Source: Candidatus Poribacteria bacterium
Lineage (GTDB): Bacteria > Poribacteria > WGA-4E > GCA-2687025
Length of the DNA stretch: 64,000 nucleotides
Assembly: GCA_028818695.1 (NCBI GenBank)
Contig: JAPPNK010000010.1
Location: 1 to 64,000 of the forward strand
Direction of reading: 5' to 3'
Under the pieces are notes generated by a model. The model saw nothing but the letters and a program-made list of their open reading frames with translations, searched no databases and was not told where the DNA came from. Shown in pieces: positions 16,591 to 25,367 of the stretch (position 1 is its first letter; each line of letters begins with the position of its first letter). The position numbers and the translations under genes were made by a program.

Positions 16591-17697
16591 TCATTCGCCG
16601 CTGTCTTGCGAAGTTGGATTATTCGCGCTGCCGCCCGCTGCTTTTATTTTCCCCCATTGCGCTTTTTTTTTATCCGCTGGATCGACGGAGAGGAAGCGGC
16701 TCTTGCCCGCATGAACCCACCTTGCAGTGGCGCTTGGCGTTCTGATGCGCACTATCTCCCGCGTCTCTATATGAATGCGGTAAAGGCTCCTGGGCGAACC
16801 TGACGCTTCTTCTTCGGCCATCGTATAAAGAACCCACTTGCTGTCCCCCGACCAGTCCATAAGCCTTGCCCACACGCCGTCTTTGGGAAAAGTGAGCCGC
16901 TCAAGGTTGGAGCCGTCCGGGTTGATCATAAAGATGTGAGGGCCGTTTGGCTCGCCTTCTTCTTTTACCGGACGGCCGGAGCCTTCGAACGCGATCTTCT
17001 TGCCGTCCGGCGACCACGCAGGGTACCTATAGGACGCGCCGCTGTTCGTTAGATTGACGACGTTGCGCCCGTTCGGGCTCATGGTATAGAGATGGGTGGG
17101 GAAGTGATCAATGCCCAACGCCGCTCTCTCCGCTTCGCTGGGCGGCGTACTGTTGAAAGCGATCTTCTTGCCGTCTGCAGAGACGGTCGCCCAGTACTCG
17201 TCCCTGAACGGCGTTTGGGTGAGATTGGTCAGTCTCTTTTTATCGAGATCCAACACATAAATATCATCCCCCACGACCGGCGCTCTTTTGACCTGTCCAC
17301 GGCATGCGAGCCGCCTTCCGTCTGGGAACCACCAGGCGCCTGAGATGTAGAGATGCTCGTAGCCGTTGTTTTCCCGCCATTCCCCCATATTGATGAGACG
17401 CCCCGTTTCCAGTTCCAGAATGTAATGCTTGTAGCCGCCGGTGGCGATGAAGGAAGCATATTTGCCGTCTCGGCTAAATTCGGCGGACAAGTTGAAGCGC
17501 CCAGCCATCCAGAGCCGTTCGTTCTGGCCGTCCCAGTCAATGAGGCGAAGATTTCCATCTCGGTTGATGCAGAGAGTCGGTCGCTCCAATTTGGTCACAT
17601 CTTCCAGCGGCACATAATCTTCCGCCGGCGCGGACGCGCACAACAGAAGCGAGAAACTGAACGCCGCGAGAACCGTCGCGCGTTTTGAGAAAATCAT
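16591..17697 (-). CDS. Secreted PD40/TolB-like beta-propeller protein, paralogue
   Basis: A 368-residue exported propeller protein. The signal peptide is TVLAAFSFSLLLCASAPAED. Blades are marked by YPAWSPDGKKIAFEGSG and MINPDGSNLERLTF. It aligns end to end with 1241-2341, with long near-identical DNA in the signal peptide and the last blade, so one arose by duplication. ATG 17697 has AAAGGAG at 6 nt. Near the C-terminus is SVDPADKKKAQWGKIK, the shared tail motif, followed by 16 residues. The 212 nt before the next gene downstream hold no other gene that I can support. Confidence 0.8.
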   Translation of the reverse strand: MIFSKRATVLAAFSFSLLLCASAPAEDYVPLEDVTKLERPTLCINRDGNLRLIDWDGQNERLWMAGRFNLSAEFSRDGKYASFIATGGYKHYILELETGRLINMGEWRENNGYEHLYISGAWWFPDGRRLACRGQVKRAPVVGDDIYVLDLDKKRLTNLTQTPFRDEYWATVSADGKKIAFNSTPPSEAERAALGIDHFPTHLYTMSPNGRNVVNLTNSGASYRYPAWSPDGKKIAFEGSGRPVKEEGEPNGPHIFMINPDGSNLERLTFPKDGVWARLMDWSGDSKWVLYTMAEEEASGSPRSLYRIHIETREIVRIRTPSATARWVHAGKSRFLSVDPADKKKAQWGKIKAAGGSANNPTSQDSGE

Positions 17698-17726
17698 GAC
17701 AAGCTCCTTTCATGCTGAAGGGGAGC

Positions 17727-17759
17727 GTCCGCGCCGAGCGCGCATGTCTCGGCGCGGAC
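17727..17759 (-). terminator. 12-bp perfect hairpin between secreted-protein genes
   Basis: GTCCGCGCCGAG (17727-17738) and CTCGGCGCGGAC (17748-17759) form a 12-bp perfect stem with a 9-nt loop, 10 nt after the stop at 17770. No T-run follows, so it may slow transcription or protect the upstream mRNA. Confidence 0.6.
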
Positions 17760-17769
17760 TTGAAGCTGT

Positions 17770-19224
17770 TCATTCCTCCTCTTCCGATTCAGATGTAGTG
17801 GAGTTGTAGCCCACCACCCAGAACTGATCAGGCGCCCCATCTAGTTTAAATTCCCGCGTTTCCGTTGTGTTCTCAGCTCTCCCCGGCAGAGGGTTCCAAT
17901 GCGCCTGGTTGATCTCTGGATTACGAGGGTCCAGGGCCGCATCTTCAAGGCGCGTCTCTCCGAAAAGGTAGTATTCCCGCCCCGGGACGAGCTGTGCCGG
18001 CCGGCTCGTGTCCCGATCGTCCCTCATGGTTCGATACACCGGCGTGTAGGCGGAGTGCTTATATGTGAGGTGCAAATCCCACAAAAGCTGCGCCTCATCT
18101 CGGTTGCCGGCTTCGTCAGCCGTGAATTCTGTGGAAATTTCCAAATCATTTCCATCCCATATCTGATACAACTTCACATAAGCGTAAACATGCGCTTTGT
18201 CGCCTGGAGTGTCATTGTAGTAAGTGATGCTGTGGTCCCAAAAGACGTCGCATCCCCACTCATTTGCGTTTCCATCGCCGTCAATGTCTGCGCTGAAAAT
18301 GCTCATCCCATGAATGCCCATGTGAACCTGGGATCGTATTCTTCCGTCGTCTCCCACTATCGTATGGAGGAATTTATCTTTCCCTTCATGGACGCGGATG
18401 GGAGTTCTGTCTTCGGCCGGCGTTCCATTTGGATGGTGTTGGGGAAATACTCTTGCGACGATGTAGTACTGGCTGCCGGCATCCGAGCTTCTAGCCAGAT
18501 CGGTATCATCGCTCTCAAAGAAGTGGGGGAAGGAGGCTTTGCGACTGGGTCCTATGGTCACATAGATGGGATCGCCAAACACCCTTTCGGCTTCGGGAGC
18601 CAGGAACCATGCGGGTCTTTTGATGAACCATTCGACTCGGTCAAAGGGGACGGTCGTTTCCGCCGTCGCTTCGAACGATTCGCCGGCGACGACATTGTCG
18701 AGGCCGGGGCTCATTCCAGTGATTTCATTGCGAAAAACCTTGATGGTCATCTCTTTCGGAGCAGATATCTGTTTAGGAATCCAGCCGATTGCGACCGCTT
18801 TGATCGTCACACTGTTGCCGGCAGTCGATCCGAGACCTTCGTACTCGTAGGCGAAGTAGCTGTCGGTATTGGATGTGGGGGGCGTGTTCGTGGACGTATC
18901 CTTGAGATCGCCGTTGACATACCACTTCACTTGATAGAACGGTATGTCCGTGGAGACATACACGGTATGCCATTCTCCTTCGATGGCGTCGGAGCTGAGC
19001 GGGTAGTACTGACCCATCTTGACGATTTGAATCGCTCTGACCGGATCTTCGACCGGAGGATGATCAACCGGAGGATCGTCGGCGACCGGAACAGCGCCGG
19101 CTGGCGCGCAGACGAAGAAAGCGGCTGTCGCCGCAACAAGGAAGGTCAGCGCCGCTTTACGCAGCCGACTCTCGCGGGGGGGGGGGGTCATGAGAGATCG
19201 TACGATTTTATTCAAATGACGCAC
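17770..19224 (-). CDS. Secreted protein with two Ig-like repeats, unknown function
   Basis: About 484 residues. I chose GTG 19224, which has AAAGGAG 9 nt upstream; the open frame further upstream is the translated hairpin repeat and not a real N-terminus. After a signal (AALTFLVAATAAFFVCAPAGAV) come two related Ig-like segments (HTVYVSTDIPFYQVKWYVNG and ATAETTVPFDRVEWFIK), then an aspartate-rich DIDGDGNANEW loop that looks like a calcium site, and an acidic tail (SESEEEE). It lacks the WGxLK tail found on its neighbours. A 12-base C tract follows the internal ATG 19191, so the frame could switch by slippage. Function is unknown. Confidence 0.65.
   Translation of the reverse strand: MRHLNKIVRSLMTPPPRESRLRKAALTFLVAATAAFFVCAPAGAVPVADDPPVDHPPVEDPVRAIQIVKMGQYYPLSSDAIEGEWHTVYVSTDIPFYQVKWYVNGDLKDTSTNTPPTSNTDSYFAYEYEGLGSTAGNSVTIKAVAIGWIPKQISAPKEMTIKVFRNEITGMSPGLDNVVAGESFEATAETTVPFDRVEWFIKRPAWFLAPEAERVFGDPIYVTIGPSRKASFPHFFESDDTDLARSSDAGSQYYIVARVFPQHHPNGTPAEDRTPIRVHEGKDKFLHTIVGDDGRIRSQVHMGIHGMSIFSADIDGDGNANEWGCDVFWDHSITYYNDTPGDKAHVYAYVKLYQIWDGNDLEISTEFTADEAGNRDEAQLLWDLHLTYKHSAYTPVYRTMRDDRDTSRPAQLVPGREYYLFGETRLEDAALDPRNPEINQAHWNPLPGRAENTTETREFKLDGAPDQFWVVGYNSTTSESEEEE
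19176..19187 (-). repeat. Homopolymer tract (12 C on the coding strand)
   Basis: Twelve consecutive G on the plus strand encode Thr-Pro-Pro-Pro-Arg in the secreted protein, 12 codons after the chosen GTG. Such tracts slip often during replication. Confidence 0.95.
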
Positions 19225-19530
19225 GTTTACGTCTCCTTTCTGGCGGTTTCCCGCCGTGTAACTGAACGATTCTTGACAACATTCAAAACTATAGCATAGG
19301 CTTTGCCGCGCAGCAACTTTTTTGCGCAAACAAACCTCCGCTGCGTCATGACCATAACCTAAGCAGGATTTTGAAACAACATCTTTCTCCAACCTTAAGG
19401 CTTTAGTTGGAACATGTCGGCATGCAAATGCGGACGTCGTCTGCAGGACTCTGGATTCCCGCTTGCGCGGGAATGACGATGCGAGGGCGCCCGGAATGGC
19501 GGTATGAGGGCGCGGGAATGCCAATCTGTC
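19225..19530. repeat. Intergenic region with repeat elements
   Basis: No gene. The part 19309-19437 resembles 2369-2505 (shared stretches AACCTCCGC, CATAA(T/C)CTAAGC). It runs into the dispersed hairpin core at 19454-19477 together with its left flank (from about 19409), which matches 2569 and 48195. Confidence 0.7.
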
Positions 19531-22050
19531 TCATAAAATGCGCAGGGCGATCTCTCCGAAAGCGGGGACGCAGCAGACGACCGAGCCGTCTATGATCGGA
19601 TAAAAGCGGTCGATCTCCTCTTCCAGCGGCGTAACGCGCACCGCCTCCGACGCCCCCTCGATGCGCAGGCGCGCGACCGAGTCGCTTCCGCTCAGCTCCC
19701 GCAGGCGCGCGATTCGACCCAGCCCGTCCGAAGCGCGCTGTATCGACAGGGCGACGTTGCGCGGCTCCACGTTCAAGAAGGCGGTCTCTCCTTCAGGCAG
19801 CCCTCCGCTTGAACGCTTGCGGATTGGCGCGGCATGCGGCTTCAGCGCTGTTTCGCGGCTAAGGCGGTAGGCGGCGCCGGCGTCGAACGGGCCGGCGTAA
19901 CTGCGCAGCCGGTAGCGGAATGTCAGCGGGCCGGACAGCTGCGAGGGGAACTCGCCCGAGCCGTAGTTGTGGTAAAGCCAAGAGTAGCAATGCGCGCTTG
20001 CGGGCTTGAACTCTTGGAGCCAGCGCCCCGTGTTGATGCGCCCAAGCTGCGCCAGCGGAGCGTCGGGAGAGGCGATCGTGACGCCGAAGTCGTCGTTTGA
20101 AAAATCGATCCAGCCCTCTGTGTGCGTCCAGTCTCGGACGGTACCTTCCAAAAACCCTTCGTCAACCAGAACGAAACCGCCGGACGACTCGCAGCGCGTC
20201 TTGCAGTTCGGAACGAAGAGCGGAAAGGCGGCGTAAACCGCTTCAGGATTGGCGGAGGGCAGCTTGTCGATAGCGATGACGATGTCGATCCAGTTGTGAT
20301 GTTCATACAGGACCGCTTCCAGCGAGGCGCTGCGCATCCCCTCCGCTCCGCCCTGCGGAGAAATGTCGGCGATGAGGCTCGCCGCAAGCGGGGACTGATG
20401 CCCGCTGCGCACATGCGCGTAGGTCGGGCTTTGACGCACAAAGCGGGGACCTTTGCGGTTCGATTCGCCCGCTCTGGCGAAAGCGGCGCGCGGCTTTTTT
20501 TCGTCAATGCGCTCATGTAAAAACTGCCCAAAGGCGAAGGAGCTCCGCCCGTCGACCAGCTCGCGGTTCAGCGCCTTGTCTTTGAGGCTTTCGATCACGC
20601 CCGTTTTCGGGTTCATCTCCAGCCGATAGAAACGGTTCTCTAGGACAGTTCCGTCGGTCGTCAGTTCGGAGTCGGGAAAGGCGGCGCGGTCGCCCCATCG
20701 GTAGGTTTTGTATCCGAGCGGGGGGAGATTCGCCGCGGCAAAGGCGACGCCCTCTTCAGTGATCCACTTCGGCGCATGCTCCCCGCTGACAGAGTCGATG
20801 AGTCCGGCGGAGGTGTCGAGTCCGCGCGCTTTCATTTCGGCAAGGGCGTCAACGCGCCAGGGATGCGGGTTGAAAACGACGATGCCCGGCGGAGCCGCAT
20901 CCTCTCCGGAGGCGCGCTGCGCGGTCTGGGAACGGGCGTCTTCCAACGCAGCCTCAGCGAAACGGGCGGCGTCCAGCGCATACGAGTCTTGGACGGCGCG
21001 GCGCGAAAGAACGGCAAGATCGTAGGGGGCGTCGGAACTTCTGGGATGCCCGTAGGTGCGTTCGTCAAAGAGCAACAGGCTTCGGTCGGCGCGCTCTAAG
21101 GCGGAGGGACGGCCCTGGTCGGCGAAGGCGAGCAGGTTTTGCGCCGCGTTGAGCGTTTCGCGCGCGGAGCGGGCGGCCGCTGTGAGACGCGCGTTCGAAG
21201 CGGCTCCGAGCGTTCGCCAGTCGTTCCATTCCCCGCGCCGCACCGGCAGATTGGCGCTGTATTTTTCTTCAAGCCGATCCAACATGCCGCTGGGAGTCGC
21301 AAGCGCCATTTCGGGCGAGTCGTCCGGCTTGCCGTCGTTCCATTCTTGGACGAAATCGGGCAGTTTTGCGTTGACGCCGCCGTTCGTTTCCGCAACCTGA
21401 ACGGCGAGAAAGTCGTAGAAATAGCCGTCTGCTTCCAGCTGCGCGATCCGTTCGCCGACGCTCTTGCGCGCCTCATCCATGCCGCGTCCAATGCCGAGAC
21501 GCCGGCTTTCTTGCAGATCAAACCCGTTCCAGACAAGCAGCCGCTCCCCAGAAAGCGATGTCCACCAGAACGCTTCGGGCTGCTTGATGCCGTCCCCGGC
21601 GGGCGGCTGAAGCGGACAGGCTATGAGCCGCCCGGCGCCGATCCCGGCGAGCAGGTCGATCCATCCCGCGCCGACGCCGCCCGTTCCGAGCGCCATCGCG
21701 GAGCGGACAGGTATGCCGCGCCGCCGAAGTTCAGCCGCCGGGCGCAGATACCCAGCCATTGCCGAACGCGGCGTTGAGCCGTTCAGATGAAAAGGCAGGG
21801 CGCACGCTTCAATGCGTCCATCTGCCGCCAGTTGCGCGAACAGGTCGGCGCGGTCAGGTTCCGCCGCGTTGAGCCGCCGCGCTAACGGATCGGCGGCGTC
21901 GCATGTCCAGCGCATCCGCTCGTCTGCCGCGCATGCGTCTAGGGCGTCGTCAAGCCTCTGGAAGCTGTTCTGGTCGGCGTCGTCGGGATGCGCGGTGTAT
22001 CCGTTGCGCGTCTCGCTGTGATGTATCAGATAGATGATGGTTATCGCCAT
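19531..22050 (-). CDS. Glycoside hydrolase family 38-like (alpha-mannosidase-like) protein
   Basis: An 839-residue protein without a signal peptide. It opens with a strand and His motif (IIYLIHHSETRNGYT) that mirrors the metal-binding HSHTDIGYT of GH38 enzymes, but the metal Asp is not conserved. The later part (KTGVIESLKDKALNRELVD, and GPLTFRYRLRSYAGPFDAGAAYRLS) matches the C-terminal beta-sandwich layout of GH38. It probably cleaves or once cleaved alpha-linked sugars; the changed metal site makes activity uncertain. I chose ATG 22050, with AAAGGAG 12 nt upstream. Confidence 0.6.
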   Translation of the reverse strand: MAITIIYLIHHSETRNGYTAHPDDADQNSFQRLDDALDACAADERMRWTCDAADPLARRLNAAEPDRADLFAQLAADGRIEACALPFHLNGSTPRSAMAGYLRPAAELRRRGIPVRSAMALGTGGVGAGWIDLLAGIGAGRLIACPLQPPAGDGIKQPEAFWWTSLSGERLLVWNGFDLQESRRLGIGRGMDEARKSVGERIAQLEADGYFYDFLAVQVAETNGGVNAKLPDFVQEWNDGKPDDSPEMALATPSGMLDRLEEKYSANLPVRRGEWNDWRTLGAASNARLTAAARSARETLNAAQNLLAFADQGRPSALERADRSLLLFDERTYGHPRSSDAPYDLAVLSRRAVQDSYALDAARFAEAALEDARSQTAQRASGEDAAPPGIVVFNPHPWRVDALAEMKARGLDTSAGLIDSVSGEHAPKWITEEGVAFAAANLPPLGYKTYRWGDRAAFPDSELTTDGTVLENRFYRLEMNPKTGVIESLKDKALNRELVDGRSSFAFGQFLHERIDEKKPRAAFARAGESNRKGPRFVRQSPTYAHVRSGHQSPLAASLIADISPQGGAEGMRSASLEAVLYEHHNWIDIVIAIDKLPSANPEAVYAAFPLFVPNCKTRCESSGGFVLVDEGFLEGTVRDWTHTEGWIDFSNDDFGVTIASPDAPLAQLGRINTGRWLQEFKPASAHCYSWLYHNYGSGEFPSQLSGPLTFRYRLRSYAGPFDAGAAYRLSRETALKPHAAPIRKRSSGGLPEGETAFLNVEPRNVALSIQRASDGLGRIARLRELSGSDSVARLRIEGASEAVRVTPLEEEIDRFYPIIDGSVVCCVPAFGEIALRIL

Positions 22051-22210
22051 ATTTGCCGGTCTCTCCTTTATTCTGAGCATCAGAATAGCGCAAAAACGGC
22101 GCATAATCAAGCGGTCAATTTGGGGGGCGGCGCTGAACGGCGGCATTGCGCGCGAATGGGTATGGACGGCAATGGGCGCTCTAAGATTCCTGCGGGAGCG
22201 GTTTAAACGA

Positions 22211-22245
22211 AACGCCGACCTTAAGGTTCGCTCAAGGTCGGCGTT
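22211..22245 (-). terminator. Strong hairpin downstream of the 22265 gene
   Basis: AACGCCGACCTT (22211-22222) and AAGGTCGGCGTT (22234-22245) form a 12-bp stem with an 11-nt loop, about 20 nt after the stop at 22265. On the minus strand a T-containing stretch (TCGTTTAAAC) follows. It is probably an intrinsic terminator. No gene is seen between 22051 and 22264. Confidence 0.7.
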
Positions 22246-22264
22246 GGCGTTCGTTTCGTTTCGT

Positions 22265-23128
22265 TTACCGCGTTTTCAGGACTCCCCAGGAGGTGGAGGC
22301 TTTGCCGGTCGGGTCAACGGAGAGGGTGATATGCCCTTCGCCCGCCAGCCAGTTCTCAATGAACTCAACGACCAGTTCGCCGCGGATGTCGTCCTGGGCG
22401 GACGGATTTGGCCACGCTTTTTGCATAAGGCAGGCGATGATGCCGCCCGTTTCGGAGTGCTTGGCGACGGCAGGATCGGCGTCGTTCGGGCCGGCTTCTG
22501 CAAATGTCGTAACTTCCCAAGGCGTGCCGTTCAGCGTTTCCAGATGCCACGGACGGTCTGTTGTAAATTCTTCCAGATCTCTCAGCGAGGGCAGATACTT
22601 TCGCCCGTTGTCGTTCACCTTCATGACGTTGCTGCGGGAGTTGAAGTCGATCGGGGCGTCGAAGATGTTCTGGGCGCCGGCGCCTCCGTTCTCGGCGCTG
22701 CGGACATGGCCCTCGTAGCTCATGTAGCCGAACCAGTCGACGATGTTGATGACCACATTGCCATGGTCGATAAACTCCTCAATGACGGAGCCGTCCGGCT
22801 CGGCGTTCGGGAACGGGTACAGCCCGCTCGGCATCGTGCCGCATGAGAGAATGAGAACATCGACGACTCCGTTGTCGGTGCGTTCCATTGTCCATTTTGC
22901 GAGCGGCGAATCGCGCCCCTCTTCGTCCCCGTCGCCGTAAATGGTGAAGGATTGGAACATGGCGGCGATTCCGTCTTCGATGTCTTGAGTTTCGCGCTCC
23001 ACCGAAGCGGTTGAAATCCAGTCAGGGTTGGGCGGACCGGCGTACACAGCCGCTTCAGCCGCCCATGCCGAACCCCCGCCTGCAAAAATCGCGCCAACGA
23101 TGAGCATGGCGAATATCCTGCGTGTCAT
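22265..23128 (-). CDS. Secreted protein of unknown function with C-terminal WGxLK tail
   Basis: A 287-residue exported protein. Signal peptide: FAMLIVGAIFAGGGSAWAAE. The mature part has alternating strands and helices with VVDVLILSCGTMPSGLYP and GNVVINIVDWFGYMSYEG, which suggest a Rossmann-like, GATase/ThuA-like fold, but I do not recognise the family with certainty. The protein ends with SVDPTGKASTSWGVLKTR, the shared tail. ATG 23128 has AAGGAG at 5 nt. It is followed by a terminator hairpin, so it is a single-gene unit. Confidence 0.65.
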   Translation of the reverse strand: MTRRIFAMLIVGAIFAGGGSAWAAEAAVYAGPPNPDWISTASVERETQDIEDGIAAMFQSFTIYGDGDEEGRDSPLAKWTMERTDNGVVDVLILSCGTMPSGLYPFPNAEPDGSVIEEFIDHGNVVINIVDWFGYMSYEGHVRSAENGGAGAQNIFDAPIDFNSRSNVMKVNDNGRKYLPSLRDLEEFTTDRPWHLETLNGTPWEVTTFAEAGPNDADPAVAKHSETGGIIACLMQKAWPNPSAQDDIRGELVVEFIENWLAGEGHITLSVDPTGKASTSWGVLKTR

Positions 23129-23320
23129 TGTCGCTCCTTTCTTTTGAAAACCGATGCGTTGCATTTGCTCGGCTTATTTTAGCGCTATTTGATAACGCGC
23201 GCAATAAGTTTTTTTGACATCAAGCGCCGTATCGATTTGCTCCGCGCTGGACATTTTTCAGCGGGCGGTGTATGAATAAAGCGAGCGCGTTCGCCTAAGC
23301 AGCGTAAAGGAGAAATCGAA

Positions 23321-25216
23321 ATGCAAGCCGCCTCCGCCGTTCCGTTTCAACCCGACGCCGGCAACGGCGACCCAACCCGATGGAGCCTCCCCACCCATGA
23401 CAACATCAAGGCGCGCCTGGGACAGGGCAGAGTCAGCGCAACGGCTCTTTCGCCGGACGGACGCTGGGTTCTTGTCGCCAGCGACGCGGGTCTCTGGTGG
23501 CATGACGCCGCGGACATGTCGCTCCACGCCTTCTGGGCAAAAGACGATACGGGTTATACGTCCGACGCCGCTTTTTCGCCGGACGGGCAAAAGATCGTCA
23601 CGGGAGGGAGAAAAACGGCGCGCGTCTGGGACATTCAAACAGGGCGCATCGAAACGACTCTAGAACATACATCCGACGGCGATGTCGGCGCGGTCGCCTA
23701 CTCTCCCGACGGGCGGCTCATCGCCGGCATTGTCGACCGCAAAAGCCTTGTTGTCTGGGACGCCGAGACGGGCGAGCTGCGGCGGCAGATGGAAGAACGT
23801 GTAGGCCGTTGGGGCGGTCCGCTTCTTTTCTCGCCCAACGGCCGCCTCATCGCTTGCTTGGCGGGCATCTCATGCGGAAGGGGAGCTGAATCCATCGCAG
23901 TTTTGGATGTCAACACAGGCGAGACCGCCGCCCATTTCACCAGCATGGATGGAGCGCTCAGCCTAAGCTTCTCCCCCTGCGGGAAGCTCCTTGCGTCAGG
24001 CGAACAGGGAGCCGTACATGTCTGGGATATACACAGCGGCAACCATATAGAGCGGTTTTCGGCAGGCGGGAAGAGCTGCATGCTTGTTTCCTACACGCCG
24101 TCGGGCGAGCTGCGCGTCGCGGAAGAATCCAGCGGCGGACAACAGCGCGTCTGGGACGTCAAACGGAACGAACTGATCTTCGAAGATGAGCCGCGCGCAG
24201 GGATTTTTGGCGATGCCTTTGTCGACGGAACGACGCTGCTTTATTTTTCGGACCTGGAATGGCGAATCTGGAAAGAGGGCGAAGGCGCGCCGCGCGTCGG
24301 TCCGCATACGTTCATTGTCATCTCGTTCGATCTTCGCTTCTTGACGGATGGAAAAACGCTCGCCTGTTTGTCCGCCGCCAATTCAGGGATCGTGCTATGG
24401 GATACGGAGGCGCCTCAAGCCAAACCGCGCGTCTTCAATCCGATCGGGGAAGGCTGCCACTCGATGGACATCTCCGCGGACGGCAATCTGTTCGCCGCAA
24501 GCGCTCTCAAGAAAGAGAACGCTGTTTATCTGCGCCGGATCGACGGCGGAGGGCAGACGGTTCGATACAAAGGAGAGACGGCGGCGGAGATATGGAGCTC
24601 GAAGCTTGCCATTAAGGGCGGCGTTGCGGCGCATGTTGACGAGGAAGATACGATCTATCTTTGGGACGCCCGAAGCGGCGAGCCGATTCGTACGATAGAC
24701 GCCGCCGATTCGATCTTTAGATTCTGTCCGAACGGCAAATATCTGGCGGTAAGGATTGAAAGAGAAGAGTGGGACCTGCTGGATATCCAAACGGGGGAGA
24801 AGGTCTTGGACAGCGAAGAGAATCCGCTGGACGCATACTCGTTTTGTTTTTCGCCGGACAGTCGCCTGATCGCCTCCTACTCCAAAGATGAGAAGCGGAT
24901 CGCGTTGTGGGACATTGAACGGGGCGCTGTCCGCTTGACGATCCCATGGCCGGACGATTGGGATGAAAGCCAGGCAGGATGCGAGTCGTACACCTTCACG
25001 CCGGACGGGCGTTATCTGGCGGGCTGCTACTCCAGCGGCATGAAAAAAGATGAGAAGACGACGCATATATGGCGCGTCGAGACGGGGGAGAAGATCGCCG
25101 CGCTGCCGATTCCGCATGCGCAGTCGTTTGCGTTTTCGCCGGACGGGTCGCTGCTGGCAGCCTGCGGATATGACGGACCGATACTGCTTTGGGAGTTGCG
25201 CCCCCCGCTTCGATAG
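23321..25216 (+). CDS. WD40 repeat protein
   Basis: A 631-residue protein built almost wholly of WD40 blades; SPDG and WD/W-D landmarks recur about every 40-45 residues (for example [38 protein letters not shown]). That is enough for two propellers. There is no signal peptide or membrane segment, so it is probably a cytosolic scaffold; partners are unknown. AAAGGAG lies 8 nt before the ATG. It is divergent from the secreted gene at 22265 and convergent with the NTF2-like gene at 25368. Confidence 0.85.
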   Translation: MQAASAVPFQPDAGNGDPTRWSLPTHDNIKARLGQGRVSATALSPDGRWVLVASDAGLWWHDAADMSLHAFWAKDDTGYTSDAAFSPDGQKIVTGGRKTARVWDIQTGRIETTLEHTSDGDVGAVAYSPDGRLIAGIVDRKSLVVWDAETGELRRQMEERVGRWGGPLLFSPNGRLIACLAGISCGRGAESIAVLDVNTGETAAHFTSMDGALSLSFSPCGKLLASGEQGAVHVWDIHSGNHIERFSAGGKSCMLVSYTPSGELRVAEESSGGQQRVWDVKRNELIFEDEPRAGIFGDAFVDGTTLLYFSDLEWRIWKEGEGAPRVGPHTFIVISFDLRFLTDGKTLACLSAANSGIVLWDTEAPQAKPRVFNPIGEGCHSMDISADGNLFAASALKKENAVYLRRIDGGGQTVRYKGETAAEIWSSKLAIKGGVAAHVDEEDTIYLWDARSGEPIRTIDAADSIFRFCPNGKYLAVRIEREEWDLLDIQTGEKVLDSEENPLDAYSFCFSPDSRLIASYSKDEKRIALWDIERGAVRLTIPWPDDWDESQAGCESYTFTPDGRYLAGCYSSGMKKDEKTTHIWRVETGEKIAALPIPHAQSFAFSPDGSLLAACGYDGPILLWELRPPLR

Positions 25217-25367
25217 CGCTGTCGCTCATCGCGTCATTTCCGCCCTGCGCAACGGGCGGGAGACCCCCTGCCCCCTTACAAAGGGGGGAAGTGTAGGGAG
25301 AGTCGAAAGCCCCCCTGATAAGGGGGTTTGGGGGGTTCTGCGCCTTAAAGCAACAGCTCCTTTCAGA
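25217..25367. repeat. Poly-C/poly-G palindromic region between convergent genes
   Basis: The gap carries CCCCCTTACAAAGGGGGG (about 25270-25287) and CCCCCCTGATAAGGGGG followed by TTTGGGGGG (about 25311-25336): two short palindromes with five- to six-base C/G arms. They can fold in both directions and may act as a bidirectional terminator. This type of element is common between genes of many bacteria. Confidence 0.6.

Noticed and set aside
19225-19524. N-terminal extension of the secreted Ig-like protein
   Set aside because: It is the translated hairpin repeat (SFPRKRES) and lies upstream of a good ribosome site and GTG 19224.
23129-23320. Riboswitch or promoter pair upstream of the WD40 gene
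   Set aside because: A TTGACA occurs near 23214, but no convincing -10 at 16-18 nt and no conserved RNA fold can be seen.
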